From NCBI GenBank assembly GCA_002477945.1, contig DLLF01000011.1:1-40850 (forward strand): a stretch of DNA of 40,850 nt, written 5' to 3'. The translations under genes and the position numbers were made by a program. Shown here in pieces: positions 17,063 to 23,497 of this stretch (position 1 is the stretch's first letter; the number at the start of each line of letters is the position of its first letter). The notes under the pieces are model-generated. The model saw nothing but the letters and a program-made list of their open reading frames with translations. It searched no databases and was not told the origin of the DNA. This stretch comes from Bacteroidales bacterium UBA7569 (GTDB taxonomy: Bacteria > Bacteroidota > Bacteroidia > Bacteroidales > Paludibacteraceae).

Positions 17063-17114
17063 AAGAAAGCAACACACTTTGTTGGTGGTTGCTTATAGGT
17101 TAGTTGGTGGTTGG

Positions 17115-17450
17115 TTACAAGTTCTGCAGGTAGTCCTCGCAGCGTGCGCTCAATTCGCGTGTGGCGAGGCGGTAGCAGGCGGAGGTGGCATAGAATGCAG
17201 GGTGTGCGTCGTTGAGTATCTTGCAGACGGCTTGCGTTGTCCGTCCGAACTTGATAGCAATAGTGCTGTGGGTGTATCCCAGTAGGTGGATTTGGTTCAC
17301 AATGATAGTGCGCGTCATCTGCACGTTCTCGTGTTTGTCTTTGCAGAGAATGATGTCCCGTGTGAGCGGCGTGCCGTGGTTATCCATATTGCAGCACTCG
17401 ATACCGAGGTCGATGATAGCGTCCAAAAGCGATTGTTTCTTGTTGGTCAT
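17115..17450 (-). CDS. Small helix-turn-helix protein
   Basis: 111 aa from the ATG at 17450, which overlaps the VRR-NUC stop as ATGA; the longer frame to 17768 is a shadow. Residues about 62-88 (GYTHSTIAIKFGRTTQAVCKILND) read as a helix-turn-helix of the sigma-4 or transposase type. The N-terminal half has clustered cysteines and histidines (CCNMDNHG). It may be a phage DNA-binding regulator coupled to the nuclease. No family name is assigned. Confidence 0.6.
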   Translation of the reverse strand: MTNKKQSLLDAIIDLGIECCNMDNHGTPLTRDIILCKDKHENVQMTRTIIVNQIHLLGYTHSTIAIKFGRTTQAVCKILNDAHPAFYATSACYRLATRELSARCEDYLQNL

Positions 17451-17851
17451 TGTTGCAGGGTTAAGTAGTTGGTTATCTCTCGGCGGAAGTCCTCGAATGT
17501 CCGACATACCACCACTTTGTTGCCGTAGGATTGGAGGCGGGGGATGACCTCTTTCTGGTGTTCCGACAGCCTGCCCGCCTTGCCGTTCTTCATTTCGATA
17601 TACAGAGCGTGGTAACCATTTTTGCCTATGGGTATGCACAGGTCGGGTATGCCATGGCACACGCCCTCCGCCACCAACTTGCGGGCGGTCGTCTTGGTCG
17701 TGTACGCTCCGTTCGGTATCGCATAGCAGAGTACATCCCTGTGAACAGCACGCAGCCAACGCAGACACTCCACCTGCAAGGCGTGTTCCGTGGGAGCGGC
17801 TTTACCGCCGTTCTTCTTCTCCCAAAGGGTATGTAACTCGTCTATCGTCAT
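17447..17851 (-). CDS. VRR-NUC domain nuclease
   Basis: 134 aa, typical of stand-alone phage VRR-NUC proteins. The catalytic pattern of this PD-(D/E)xK family is present: an early Glu (E22 or E28), GIPDL with Asp70, YIEMK with Glu86 and Lys88, then LSEHQKEVIPRLQ with Gln99. Such nucleases act on branched DNA or assist phage replication and recombination. It is the first gene of a two-gene unit with the HTH protein, and a set of palindromes occupies its upstream region. Why a nuclease sits among lysis and distal genes is not evident. Confidence 0.8.
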   Translation of the reverse strand: MTIDELHTLWEKKNGGKAAPTEHALQVECLRWLRAVHRDVLCYAIPNGAYTTKTTARKLVAEGVCHGIPDLCIPIGKNGYHALYIEMKNGKAGRLSEHQKEVIPRLQSYGNKVVVCRTFEDFRREITNYLTLQQ

Positions 17852-17861
17852 TACGTTATTC

Positions 17862-17990
17862 TGGCAAATATGATTTTACCAACTTGCAAATCCTATTTTT
17901 ACAAGTATATCAGTAAGTATCTGTATTTCATATATTTGAACTTGCAAATCGCAATTTACAAGTTTAGTTCCTGCAAATCCTAATTTCATA
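17862..17990 (-). promoter_or_regulatory. Cluster of four related palindromes upstream of the VRR-NUC gene
   Basis: Elements at 17862-17881, 17881-17907, 17939-17964 and 17971-17990 share GCAAAT-N3/5-ATTT with flanking dyad arms. The best (17939-17964) is 26 bp, with 11-bp arms AACTTGCAAAT/ATTTACAAGTT that differ at one position. The last is only a half-match. They cover 10-140 bp before the ATG, so they look like repressor or activator operators. Some TTTG -33-like boxes fall in the arms, but I could not place a complete promoter. Confidence 0.6.
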
Positions 17991-18005
17991 TACAGGCATA
18001 CAAAA

Positions 18006-18034
18006 AAGCGGCTGCTCATACCGAACAGCCGCTT
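18006..18034 (-). terminator. Terminator of the Panacea/membrane protein pair
   Basis: AAGCGGCTG (18006-18014) pairs with CAGCCGCTT (18026-18034). On the minus strand it is followed by TTTTTTG, a strong intrinsic terminator; the plus strand has TTTT, so it may act both ways. It lies 68 bp after the stop at 18102. Confidence 0.85.
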
Positions 18035-18101
18035 TTCAAAGACACTGATTAACCGGTTCAGTGTCTGAAACCTCTATACATCTCTTACTATAAGTAAAAG
18101 A

Positions 18102-18437
18102 CTATTTCTTACTTGGTGCAAATAATCCTCTCAATACTATTTGCGCCAAACCCAATACGTTAATAGTAGTAGTACCCAATAACATACAGAATACGGTATC
18201 ACTCAATTTCTTAAATATACATAGTTCCGTAATTACGACGGAACACGTAAATACCAACCATAAAGAAACTACAAACATCATCCAAATGACAAGTATCTTT
18301 CGTTGCTCCGTATCTTGCTTGAAACGTTCCCTTTCTTGGGCTTGCATGTCATCCCTATCTATATCTTTGGGGAGATTAACATCTTTCGGTATTTTAGGGA
18401 AACCAATATTCAGAATATCTTCCTTTTCAGTTTCCAT
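18102..18437 (-). CDS. Two-helix membrane protein, candidate toxin paired with Panacea antitoxin
   Basis: 111 aa. The first 45 residues are polar and charged (NIGFPKIPKDVNLPKDIDRDD). Two hydrophobic helices follow, at about residues 48-75 (ILVIWMMFVVSLWLVF) and 82-106, and the end is basic (APSKK). The start overlaps the antitoxin-like gene by 11 bp and a terminator follows. Panacea (DUF4065) antitoxins are known to neutralise many unrelated toxins, including small membrane-disrupting ones, so this protein is the natural toxin candidate. No toxin family is recognised; it could instead be a simple membrane accessory protein. Confidence 0.6.
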   Translation of the reverse strand: METEKEDILNIGFPKIPKDVNLPKDIDRDDMQAQERERFKQDTEQRKILVIWMMFVVSLWLVFTCSVVITELCIFKKLSDTVFCMLLGTTTINVLGLAQIVLRGLFAPSKK

Positions 18438-18912
18438 CTTTCCGAATGATTATATCGTTGAAATATTGTTGAATAGTCTCATCGTCTATTCTATCTCCCC
18501 ACTTAAACCCCTCTAATTTGGTAGTTCTATCCCATGGAGACCCTGGACTATGAGACCAACTGGTAAGTGCTCCTGCATTATAGACTCCAAAGCCATCAAA
18601 TACAACCTTGATTATTTGCTTTGTACGCTCATCCTTGTTTATCTCTTCAAATTCTGAGGCAGTTAAAGATATATCCTCAAATGATACATTTAGCAATTTA
18701 TTTCTTGTCGTAGGAAACACCGGACCATAAGGCCACGCTTGAGGATGTTCATCGACAAGACGTTCTCCATAGATAGCAAGTGAAGTTCCATAAACTATAT
18801 AAAGTAGTTTCTGTAACTTTGTCATATTGATGCTTACTTTATTTTCATTTGCGTAAGCAACAATATATCTCGCTACATCGGTACTCCTATATTTGAAAGT
18901 ATCGTTAATCAT
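18427..18912 (-). CDS. Panacea-domain (DUF4065/SocA-like) protein, candidate antitoxin
   Basis: 161 aa. The Panacea signature is clear: DVARYIVAYANENKVSINMTKLQKLLYIVYG at the start, AWPYGPVFPT in the middle and GALTSWSHSPGSPWDR toward the end. SocA, GepA and the PanA antitoxins share it. PanA proteins bind and neutralise toxins encoded next to them. It is the first gene of a two-gene unit with its own promoter (18984-19015) and terminator (18006-18034), inserted within the prophage late region. The unit is clearly more AT-rich than the structural genes. Confidence 0.85.
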   Translation of the reverse strand: MINDTFKYRSTDVARYIVAYANENKVSINMTKLQKLLYIVYGTSLAIYGERLVDEHPQAWPYGPVFPTTRNKLLNVSFEDISLTASEFEEINKDERTKQIIKVVFDGFGVYNAGALTSWSHSPGSPWDRTTKLEGFKWGDRIDDETIQQYFNDIIIRKDGN

Positions 18913-18983
18913 AACGAGTGATATTGTACCTAAAAGCAGGTAATTCTATAGAAATTCAGTTTATTGATTTTGTTGTTTCGCTG

Positions 18984-19015
18984 CAAAGGTACGATAAAAA
19001 AGTAATCCATACAAC
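18984..19015 (-). promoter_or_regulatory. Promoter of the Panacea pair
   Basis: On the minus strand GTTG (19015-19012), 20 bp, TACCTTTG (18991-18984). The -33 box lies within ATACAACTTT, which is repeated in the promoter at 20316-20347. Just upstream is a palindrome, TGCAAAT-CTA-ATTTGGCA (19029-19046), related to the array at 17862-17990. Confidence 0.75.
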
Positions 19016-19121
19016 TTTTTCTGAAATATGCAAATCTAATTTGGCAAAACAAACATAATTTTATTGATACATCACATTATGTATTGTTTTTGTTGAATTA
19101 CCAAATTTTCTTCGGTAGTTA

Positions 19122-19208
19122 CGGCTGTTCAATATGTCAAAGGTCGCTTGTTATATTTCTAAACCTACCGATTTCGGTGGGTTTAACCTATTTGCGGGTA
19201 TGCGCAAA
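19122..19208. repeat. Right boundary of the Panacea unit and hairpins after the lysin gene
   Basis: The stretch 19040-19213 has no gene. At 19122-19136 CGGCTGTTCAATATG is an inverted match (13 of 15) to the terminator arm and loop at 18017-18031. A hairpin AAACCTACCGA/TCGGTGGGTTT lies at 19161-19184, and another, TTTGCG/CGCAAA, at 19191-19208. The latter two follow the lysin stop (19214) on the minus strand and may end its transcript, though neither has a clear U-run. Confidence 0.55.
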
Positions 19209-19213
19209 ATGGT

Positions 19214-19636
19214 CTATGCTTTGTAATTGTCAATCGCCTGTCTCCGGTTGCCGCGAGAGGTGTAGGACACGTGTATCCATTTCACTCCCGACTTGTTGCT
19301 CTCGTAGAGCAGTTGGTCGAAGACACCGTGGTCTTGGATAATCTTGTACAACTTGCGCAGGTTCTTTACGCCTTTTACTTGCAGGTCTGCCGCTTCGCCG
19401 TATTTGTGTTGGCTCAACTGTACACCACCAACTGCTCTGTTCAGCGCGGGGCAACGGTAGCCGCTCGTGATGTATATGGGCGCACCGAAAGCCAGACGGG
19501 CGGGTTCTAACACATTTCGGCACAAGGCACGCAGGTTGTCCACAACCTCCACCAAGGGTGTGTTGTCAATATGCTTGCGCTCTGCCGTCTCACTACGCAC
19601 AAACTCGGACAATGTAAAATGCTCGGTCAAGTTCAT
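19214..19636 (-). CDS. M15-family peptidase, phage endolysin
   Basis: 140 aa from MNLTEHFTLSEF at 19636. Upstream frame to 19702 runs through a terminator hairpin and is excluded. The zinc peptidase core is complete: SGYRCPALNRAVGG, SQHKYGEAADL with His77 and Asp84, and KWIHVSY with His122. This is the D-Ala-D-Ala carboxypeptidase/endopeptidase (peptidase M15) layout used by many Bacteroides phages as endolysin to cut peptidoglycan cross-links. There is no signal peptide, so a holin is needed; candidate small membrane proteins are encoded at 20545-21447. Confidence 0.87.
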   Translation of the reverse strand: MNLTEHFTLSEFVRSETAERKHIDNTPLVEVVDNLRALCRNVLEPARLAFGAPIYITSGYRCPALNRAVGGVQLSQHKYGEAADLQVKGVKNLRKLYKIIQDHGVFDQLLYESNKSGVKWIHVSYTSRGNRRQAIDNYKA

Positions 19637-19654
19637 ATCTATCTCATAGTTATA

Positions 19655-19690
19655 CAAAAAAAAGCGACTACTCATTGAGAATAGTCGCTT
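19655..19690 (-). terminator. Terminator of the membrane coiled-coil gene
   Basis: On the minus strand AAGCGACTA pairs with TAGTCGCTT and is followed by a run of eight T. Next to it, at 19695-19718, is a perfect 24-bp palindrome made of TAAGCCACCGAA and its complement. The T-run ends 17 bp before the lysin ATG, so transcription of the lysin from the late operon must pass this terminator. Confidence 0.87.
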
Positions 19691-19730
19691 GGTATAAGCC
19701 ACCGAATTCGGTGGCTTATGCAGATTGATG

Positions 19731-20318
19731 TTATTTTATGTCAGGATGTTTCAATAAATAGGCATCTCTTAATGGTAGGCTTAATAAGAAACATGCTCCA
19801 TCAAGTGTCAATTCAAAATCTTCTCCATTGGCATCTTTTTGAGTAGGACAATTATATATAAATTGTTTGATTGGATTAAATATAGCATCGTTCACAAAAC
19901 TATTGCAAGCGAATAATGCTGCCCCCTCTACATCAAAAGCGGTTTTGGGTTGTTGTTCATCAATAACTGAAAAAAGTTTACTCTCATTATCTTTCAAAAA
20001 CTTAGAGCCATTCATTTCAGTGTACAACTTTTTCCCTAAATCGTTCAACATCCGTGGAGAATTCTTTGCTGATAGTATATTTTCAGTACCACGCATTTTC
20101 ATTTGCATGATAGTTAGGACTCGTATCATATCATCATGCAATTTTGCGACATTTTCTTTGGTAGCACGATTATCTTCTTCCAGTTTTTCTAATCGTTTAT
20201 CAAACTCTCCACGTTTATACGCTGTTGAATAAATGATAGATACAATGCTTATTACAAGAGTAATACCAGCAATAATGATAGAGATATATTCCATATAGTT
20301 AGTGTTTTTATTTTGCAA
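19731..20318 (-). CDS. Membrane-anchored coiled-coil protein, phage cargo gene
   Basis: 195 aa. One N-terminal membrane helix (residues about 10-30, ISIIIAGITLVISIVSIIY) is followed by a coiled coil (EFDKRLEKLEEDNRATKENVAKLHDD), then a mixed domain without recognisable motif (NSFVNDAIFNPIKQFIYNC). It is AT-rich compared with the structural genes, with its own promoter and terminator, the classic look of a cargo gene expressed in the lysogen. Superinfection exclusion or another anti-phage task is possible by analogy only. A 15-bp inverted repeat brackets the unit. Confidence 0.65.
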   Translation of the reverse strand: MQNKNTNYMEYISIIIAGITLVISIVSIIYSTAYKRGEFDKRLEKLEEDNRATKENVAKLHDDMIRVLTIMQMKMRGTENILSAKNSPRMLNDLGKKLYTEMNGSKFLKDNESKLFSVIDEQQPKTAFDVEGAALFACNSFVNDAIFNPIKQFIYNCPTQKDANGEDFELTLDGACFLLSLPLRDAYLLKHPDIK

Positions 20319-20347
20319 AAGTATAACAAAAATCCCACCTATACAAC
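20316..20347 (-). promoter_or_regulatory. Promoter of the membrane coiled-coil cargo gene
   Basis: On the minus strand GTTG (20347-20344), 20 bp, TACTTTTG (20323-20316), reaching the ATG, so the message has almost no leader, or the true start is the second ATG (MEYISI). The -33 region ATACAACTTT and a GCAAAT box 16 bp further upstream match the Panacea promoter. Confidence 0.7.
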
Positions 20348-20421
20348 TTTCTATGATATGTGCAAATTTTATGCCATAAAAGCGATTTCATCCCTTAACT
20401 CGTTCCGTTTTGGAACAAGTT

Positions 20422-20436
20422 GCGACTATTCTCAAT
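20422..20436. repeat. 15-bp inverted repeat bracketing the cargo gene (partner 19674-19688)
   Basis: GCGACTATTCTCAAT at 20422-20436 is the exact reverse complement of 19674-19688, which lies in the terminator. The 20348-20544 stretch has no gene that I can support; a small hairpin GTGCGG/CCGCAC lies at about 20467-20488. Confidence 0.65.
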
Positions 20437-20544
20437 ACGTCAAAGAACGCTTTTGTCTTGTGCCACGTGCGGGCTGTCAACTCCGCACGGGCTGTAAAGC
20501 CAACGGGACTAACCTCCAAGGGCTGCCGGCGATGGCGACATGGG

Positions 20545-20658
20545 TCAATCTTTCCCCGTGATGATTGCCCACAGACCCATAAACACCATACCAAGCGCAA
20601 AGAACGGCAAGGCTATGACGATACGCGCCTGCGTAAGGATATAATGAATGCTCTTCAT
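20545..20658 (-). CDS. 37-residue membrane protein, possible holin
   Basis: A short ORF of 37 codons, ATG at 20658, stop TGA at 20545-20547. The peptide MKSIHYILTQARIVIALPFF continues with ALGMVFMGLWAIITGKD, giving one membrane helix of about 22 residues with a basic N-terminal flank. It follows the stop of the next gene (20663) by 4 bp, as in a translated operon. Its place next to a signal-less endolysin makes a holin or lysis regulator plausible. Confidence 0.55.
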   Translation of the reverse strand: MKSIHYILTQARIVIALPFFALGMVFMGLWAIITGKD

Positions 20659-20662
20659 ATCG

Positions 20663-21022
20663 TTACTCTTTGTTGCTCGCTTCCACCTCTATGCCGTCTT
20701 GGTTGTACAGGTGGGGCGGTCTCCTATTTTTGCAGCCGTTGATAGTACAGCGATACCAATTGAGTTTCTGCACCTCCAATTCAAGGCGGTTGATGGTGTT
20801 GCGGTCGGTGTGCTGCTCCCGATAGAGTTTGTCCACCTTGTCCGAGAGGGCTTTGCGCTCCTCCTCGCTCTCTTCGTAGAGCCGTTTCCATTCGTCCGCC
20901 TGGCTGTGTACCACCTCCACCTTTTTGAGTTGTTTGTTGGTTTTGTAGAACAGCAGGCTGCCCCCGCCGAGTGCACCTAACAGCGCACACACCGCAGACA
21001 CTATGATGTTAATCCATTCCAT
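20663..21022 (-). CDS. Membrane-anchored coiled-coil lysis-region protein
   Basis: 119 aa from MEWINI at 21022; the frame to 21409 is a shadow of the next gene. An N-terminal membrane helix (IIVSAVCALLGALGGGSLLFY) is followed by a charged coiled coil (residues about 30-95) and a short C-terminal tail with two cysteines (CTINGCKNRRP). The layout resembles inner-membrane spanins. It starts 8 bp after the stop of the 138-aa membrane gene. A spanin or holin role is inferred from position and topology. Confidence 0.62.
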   Translation of the reverse strand: MEWINIIVSAVCALLGALGGGSLLFYKTNKQLKKVEVVHSQADEWKRLYEESEEERKALSDKVDKLYREQHTDRNTINRLELEVQKLNWYRCTINGCKNRRPPHLYNQDGIEVEASNKE

Positions 21023-21030
21023 ATTATAAC

Positions 21031-21447
21031 TTATCTTTTCAAATATACTCGTATCAGTATGCGGATAGCCGTGGCGAGGGCAAGTAGGACGACCAGCACC
21101 CAGAACGCCCACGACACTCCTTTGTAGTAGGCAGGGACGACTTTCTCCACCCGCACCGTCTCTTTCTCTTGGTCGCAGTAGATAGTGTCGTGTCGCTCTA
21201 CAATCTTGTCTCTGTAGCGTATTGACCAACGTTCCCGCCACACCGTGTCGCCTTTTTGGTGAATATAGATACTGTCCTTGGCGTAGGTCTGTATCGTGTC
21301 GTGGTGGTAGCGGGTTACTATGCTGTCCCGGTACTCTACGCTCGGCAGGCACTCGCAGGTCTTGCAACCACGCAGTACCCACGACAACAGCAGGGCGATA
21401 AACACGCAAGCCAACAGGCGGACTATTTTTACTATATCAATTTGCAT
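21031..21447 (-). CDS. Two-helix membrane protein of the lysis region
   Basis: 138 aa. An N-terminal helix (VRLLACVFIALLLSWVL) is followed by CKTCEC, then a periplasmic stretch with repeated H-D-T/D-S-I strands (YHHDTIQTYAKDSIYIH, ERHDTIYCDQEKETVRVEKVVP), and a second helix near the C-terminus (FWVLVVLLALATAIRILI) with a basic end. Proteins of this shape are common next to endolysins in Bacteroides prophages; a role in lysis is inferred. The ATG overlaps the stop of the adhesin gene by 1 bp. Confidence 0.62.
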   Translation of the reverse strand: MQIDIVKIVRLLACVFIALLLSWVLRGCKTCECLPSVEYRDSIVTRYHHDTIQTYAKDSIYIHQKGDTVWRERWSIRYRDKIVERHDTIYCDQEKETVRVEKVVPAYYKGVSWAFWVLVVLLALATAIRILIRVYLKR

Positions 21448-22307
21448 TACACGTACTTGTAAAAGTATATCTTCACTATTCCTTGGTACCCGTTGCCGCC
21501 CAAACTGTTGCTATGGTTGCTGCTAAAGGCAGCACCTCCACCGCCGCCGCCATAGAAAGTGGCATTGCCGCCTCGGTTGGTCGTGGCATTATTCGCTCCG
21601 TGGCCGCCGCGTCCTGCACCTTTGCCACCGGTATTAGGGTATGTGTCGGACAAATCATAGCCTCCGTTTACATTGTAGCCTGCTCCTCCTGCCGAACCAT
21701 ATAGGTTAGTATCCGTCTTGTCAAAAGGATTGCCTGTTCCGTCTTCGCCTCTTATGCTCCATACGGGCGGTACCAAATCTACGCTGAATGTCGTATTGTA
21801 GTATTTCTTTACAAAACCGGGTTCTTTCCACTTTCCGCCTTGACCGCCATATGCAGACCCTTCCACACGGGGAAATTCCTTGATGATGGAATTGTCGGTT
21901 ATAGAGGAAGTACCATTGGAATCATACCCGCCTCGTCCTCCTGCGGCACTATAAGTGATATTGTTATATATCGCAGATGTATCACCGCCGGAGTTTGCAG
22001 TTTTGTTTCTTGTCCCGCCTATACCACCCGCTCCGATAGTAATGGCAAGTGCCTCGCCTTGGATGCAGGCTATATCCTCTATAATTTTCACAACCCCTCC
22101 ACTGCCACCGCCGCCTGCATGCCCATTTTTGTAGAAATCTCCACTACCTGCACCTCCGCCGCCTACCATAAACAATCCCATATAGGCTGAACCGTTTTCC
22201 GACCATTTTTGTATTTCCGCTGCGGAGATGTTTTTGGCCGCAGTAACCGTCAGCGAGTTGATTATCACACGCTTCTTCCCAGCTATGTCATACTCCCGTC
22301 TGCTCAT
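21447..22307 (-). CDS. Glycine-rich phage receptor-binding tip protein
   Basis: 286 aa. A short N-terminal beta domain (KRVIINSLTVTAAKN) leads to VGGGGAGSGDF and many Gly-rich loops (GGGGSGGVV, AGGIGG, AAGGRGGYD, GGQGGKW, AGRGGHGAN, GGGGGGAAF), with polar variable segments between them. This polyglycine type II-like sandwich is the design of T-even gp38-like adhesins and of glycine-rich domain proteins at phage fibre tips. The ends IVKIYFYKYV close a strand. It probably contacts the host receptor. Overlap of 4 bp with the preceding gene. Confidence 0.78.
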   Translation of the reverse strand: MSRREYDIAGKKRVIINSLTVTAAKNISAAEIQKWSENGSAYMGLFMVGGGGAGSGDFYKNGHAGGGGSGGVVKIIEDIACIQGEALAITIGAGGIGGTRNKTANSGGDTSAIYNNITYSAAGGRGGYDSNGTSSITDNSIIKEFPRVEGSAYGGQGGKWKEPGFVKKYYNTTFSVDLVPPVWSIRGEDGTGNPFDKTDTNLYGSAGGAGYNVNGGYDLSDTYPNTGGKGAGRGGHGANNATTNRGGNATFYGGGGGGAAFSSNHSNSLGGNGYQGIVKIYFYKYV

Positions 22308-22801
22308 ATACTCTCATACCATTCGGTCGTTTCCGCTACCAATGCCGTTGCCTGCTCCATTGTCTCGCAACTCTCCAACATCGCGGCAAACGTATAGTAT
22401 CGTTCCCTGCATTGCTTGCCGATGGTGTTGTACAAAGCAATATACTCATTCGCCTGCTCGTGGCTGTATATGCCCTCTCCGTCCGCCACCAGCAGCGACG
22501 ACTGCGCATTCAAAAACTGATAGTCGCTTACTTTCTTGCGGCTCGTTGCCAGCGACAATTCCGACATCCCCTCTCTTGCAATCGCTTTGTATTCTGCCAA
22601 CGGCATCTCCTGCTCTGCAACCGGAGCGGCTGTATTCAGTCCGCACTGCATTACCTCCATAGGAGTTGCACTCGGGTTGGCCGACAAGAACGACTCCTGC
22701 TCGTCCGACAGCGGAGTATAGGTCGCTTGCATAGTCTTGGGCAAACGCTCCATTTCCACGATTATCACATCACCGTATTGGTTGTTTGTAAAGTATCTCA
22801 T
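22304..22801 (-). CDS. Fibre-associated phage protein, possible assembly chaperone
   Basis: 165 aa, mostly helical and without membrane segments. N-terminal RYFTNNQYGDVIIVEM resembles a fibre base, and the region around PLSDEQESFLSANPSATPMEV followed by helices to the end resembles small fibre-assembly proteins. It lies between the fibre gene (22803) and the glycine-rich tip gene, where a chaperone or connector would be expected. The family is not recognised. Confidence 0.55.
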   Translation of the reverse strand: MRYFTNNQYGDVIIVEMERLPKTMQATYTPLSDEQESFLSANPSATPMEVMQCGLNTAAPVAEQEMPLAEYKAIAREGMSELSLATSRKKVSDYQFLNAQSSLLVADGEGIYSHEQANEYIALYNTIGKQCRERYYTFAAMLESCETMEQATALVAETTEWYESI

Positions 22802-22802
22802 A

Positions 22803-23435
22803 TCAGAAGTATTGTGTGTAAGTTACCATATACGCATAATCGTTGCCAAAGGCATTATCCATACTCGGAGCAATATCCACATACTTCGCACAGAACTCTA
22901 TCAGTCCGCCCGCAGGAATAGTAAATGAGGTTACCTTGTCCTTGATGATTATCGGAAACTCATCACTGCACAGCGTAAGGGTTATCTCGTGGTCGGTAGC
23001 GTTGTAGAACGAATAGTATTGGAAACGCCGCTCAAAGAACTCATAGTCGTCCGTACCATTGTCGTTAAATTGCGAATAGTTTGCATCGTCATAGGTCGTC
23101 CCGTTTGTATCTGGCAACCACAATCTCACATCAGTTTCTGTGCACGTACTTGCCACAGAATAAAACCCCTCTTGACCTAAATTGCAATCTGTACTCGGCT
23201 TCCACAGCAAGTCCGTCTCCGAAAAGTCGTCATAATTATAACCAAATTCCTGCAATCTGTAAATCTGATTTTTCAGGTCGGTTAGGTTGGTCTGCAAATT
23301 GGTTACATCGGCTATCGTATGCGTATGGCTCTTGTCCGCTTTGCCGTTCACCATCTCCACCAGCGTGTTCACCGCCGTCTTGATAAGCGTCCACAAAGCG
23401 TCCAATCCTGCCTTATCCAAAAATGTTCTTGCCAT
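22803..23435 (-). CDS. Phage tail-fibre protein
   Basis: 210 aa from MARTFLDK at 23435; the upstream frame to 23480 is less likely. The N-terminus FLDKAGLDALWTLIKTAVNTL is close to the start of the neighbouring fibre gene (YLDQAGVDAFWSKVKAKV). It is followed by KADKSHTHTIADVTNLQTNL, the fibre-shaft repeat seen in many phages. The C-terminal 120 residues are an aromatic, acidic beta-rich domain (NDNGTDDYEFFERRFQYYSFYN). It is probably a trimeric fibre with a distal binding domain. Confidence 0.75.
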   Translation of the reverse strand: MARTFLDKAGLDALWTLIKTAVNTLVEMVNGKADKSHTHTIADVTNLQTNLTDLKNQIYRLQEFGYNYDDFSETDLLWKPSTDCNLGQEGFYSVASTCTETDVRLWLPDTNGTTYDDANYSQFNDNGTDDYEFFERRFQYYSFYNATDHEITLTLCSDEFPIIIKDKVTSFTIPAGGLIEFCAKYVDIAPSMDNAFGNDYAYMVTYTQYF

Positions 23436-23497
23436 AATCCTTTGTTCTTTGTCTGATATAGTGAGTACAGGCGAACCCAATCGCCTGTACCCTTTGG

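Noticed and set aside
20388..20600. 70-codon minus-strand frame near the 37-aa gene
   Set aside because: Composition is poor and it overlaps the better 37-codon membrane ORF and the inverted repeat.
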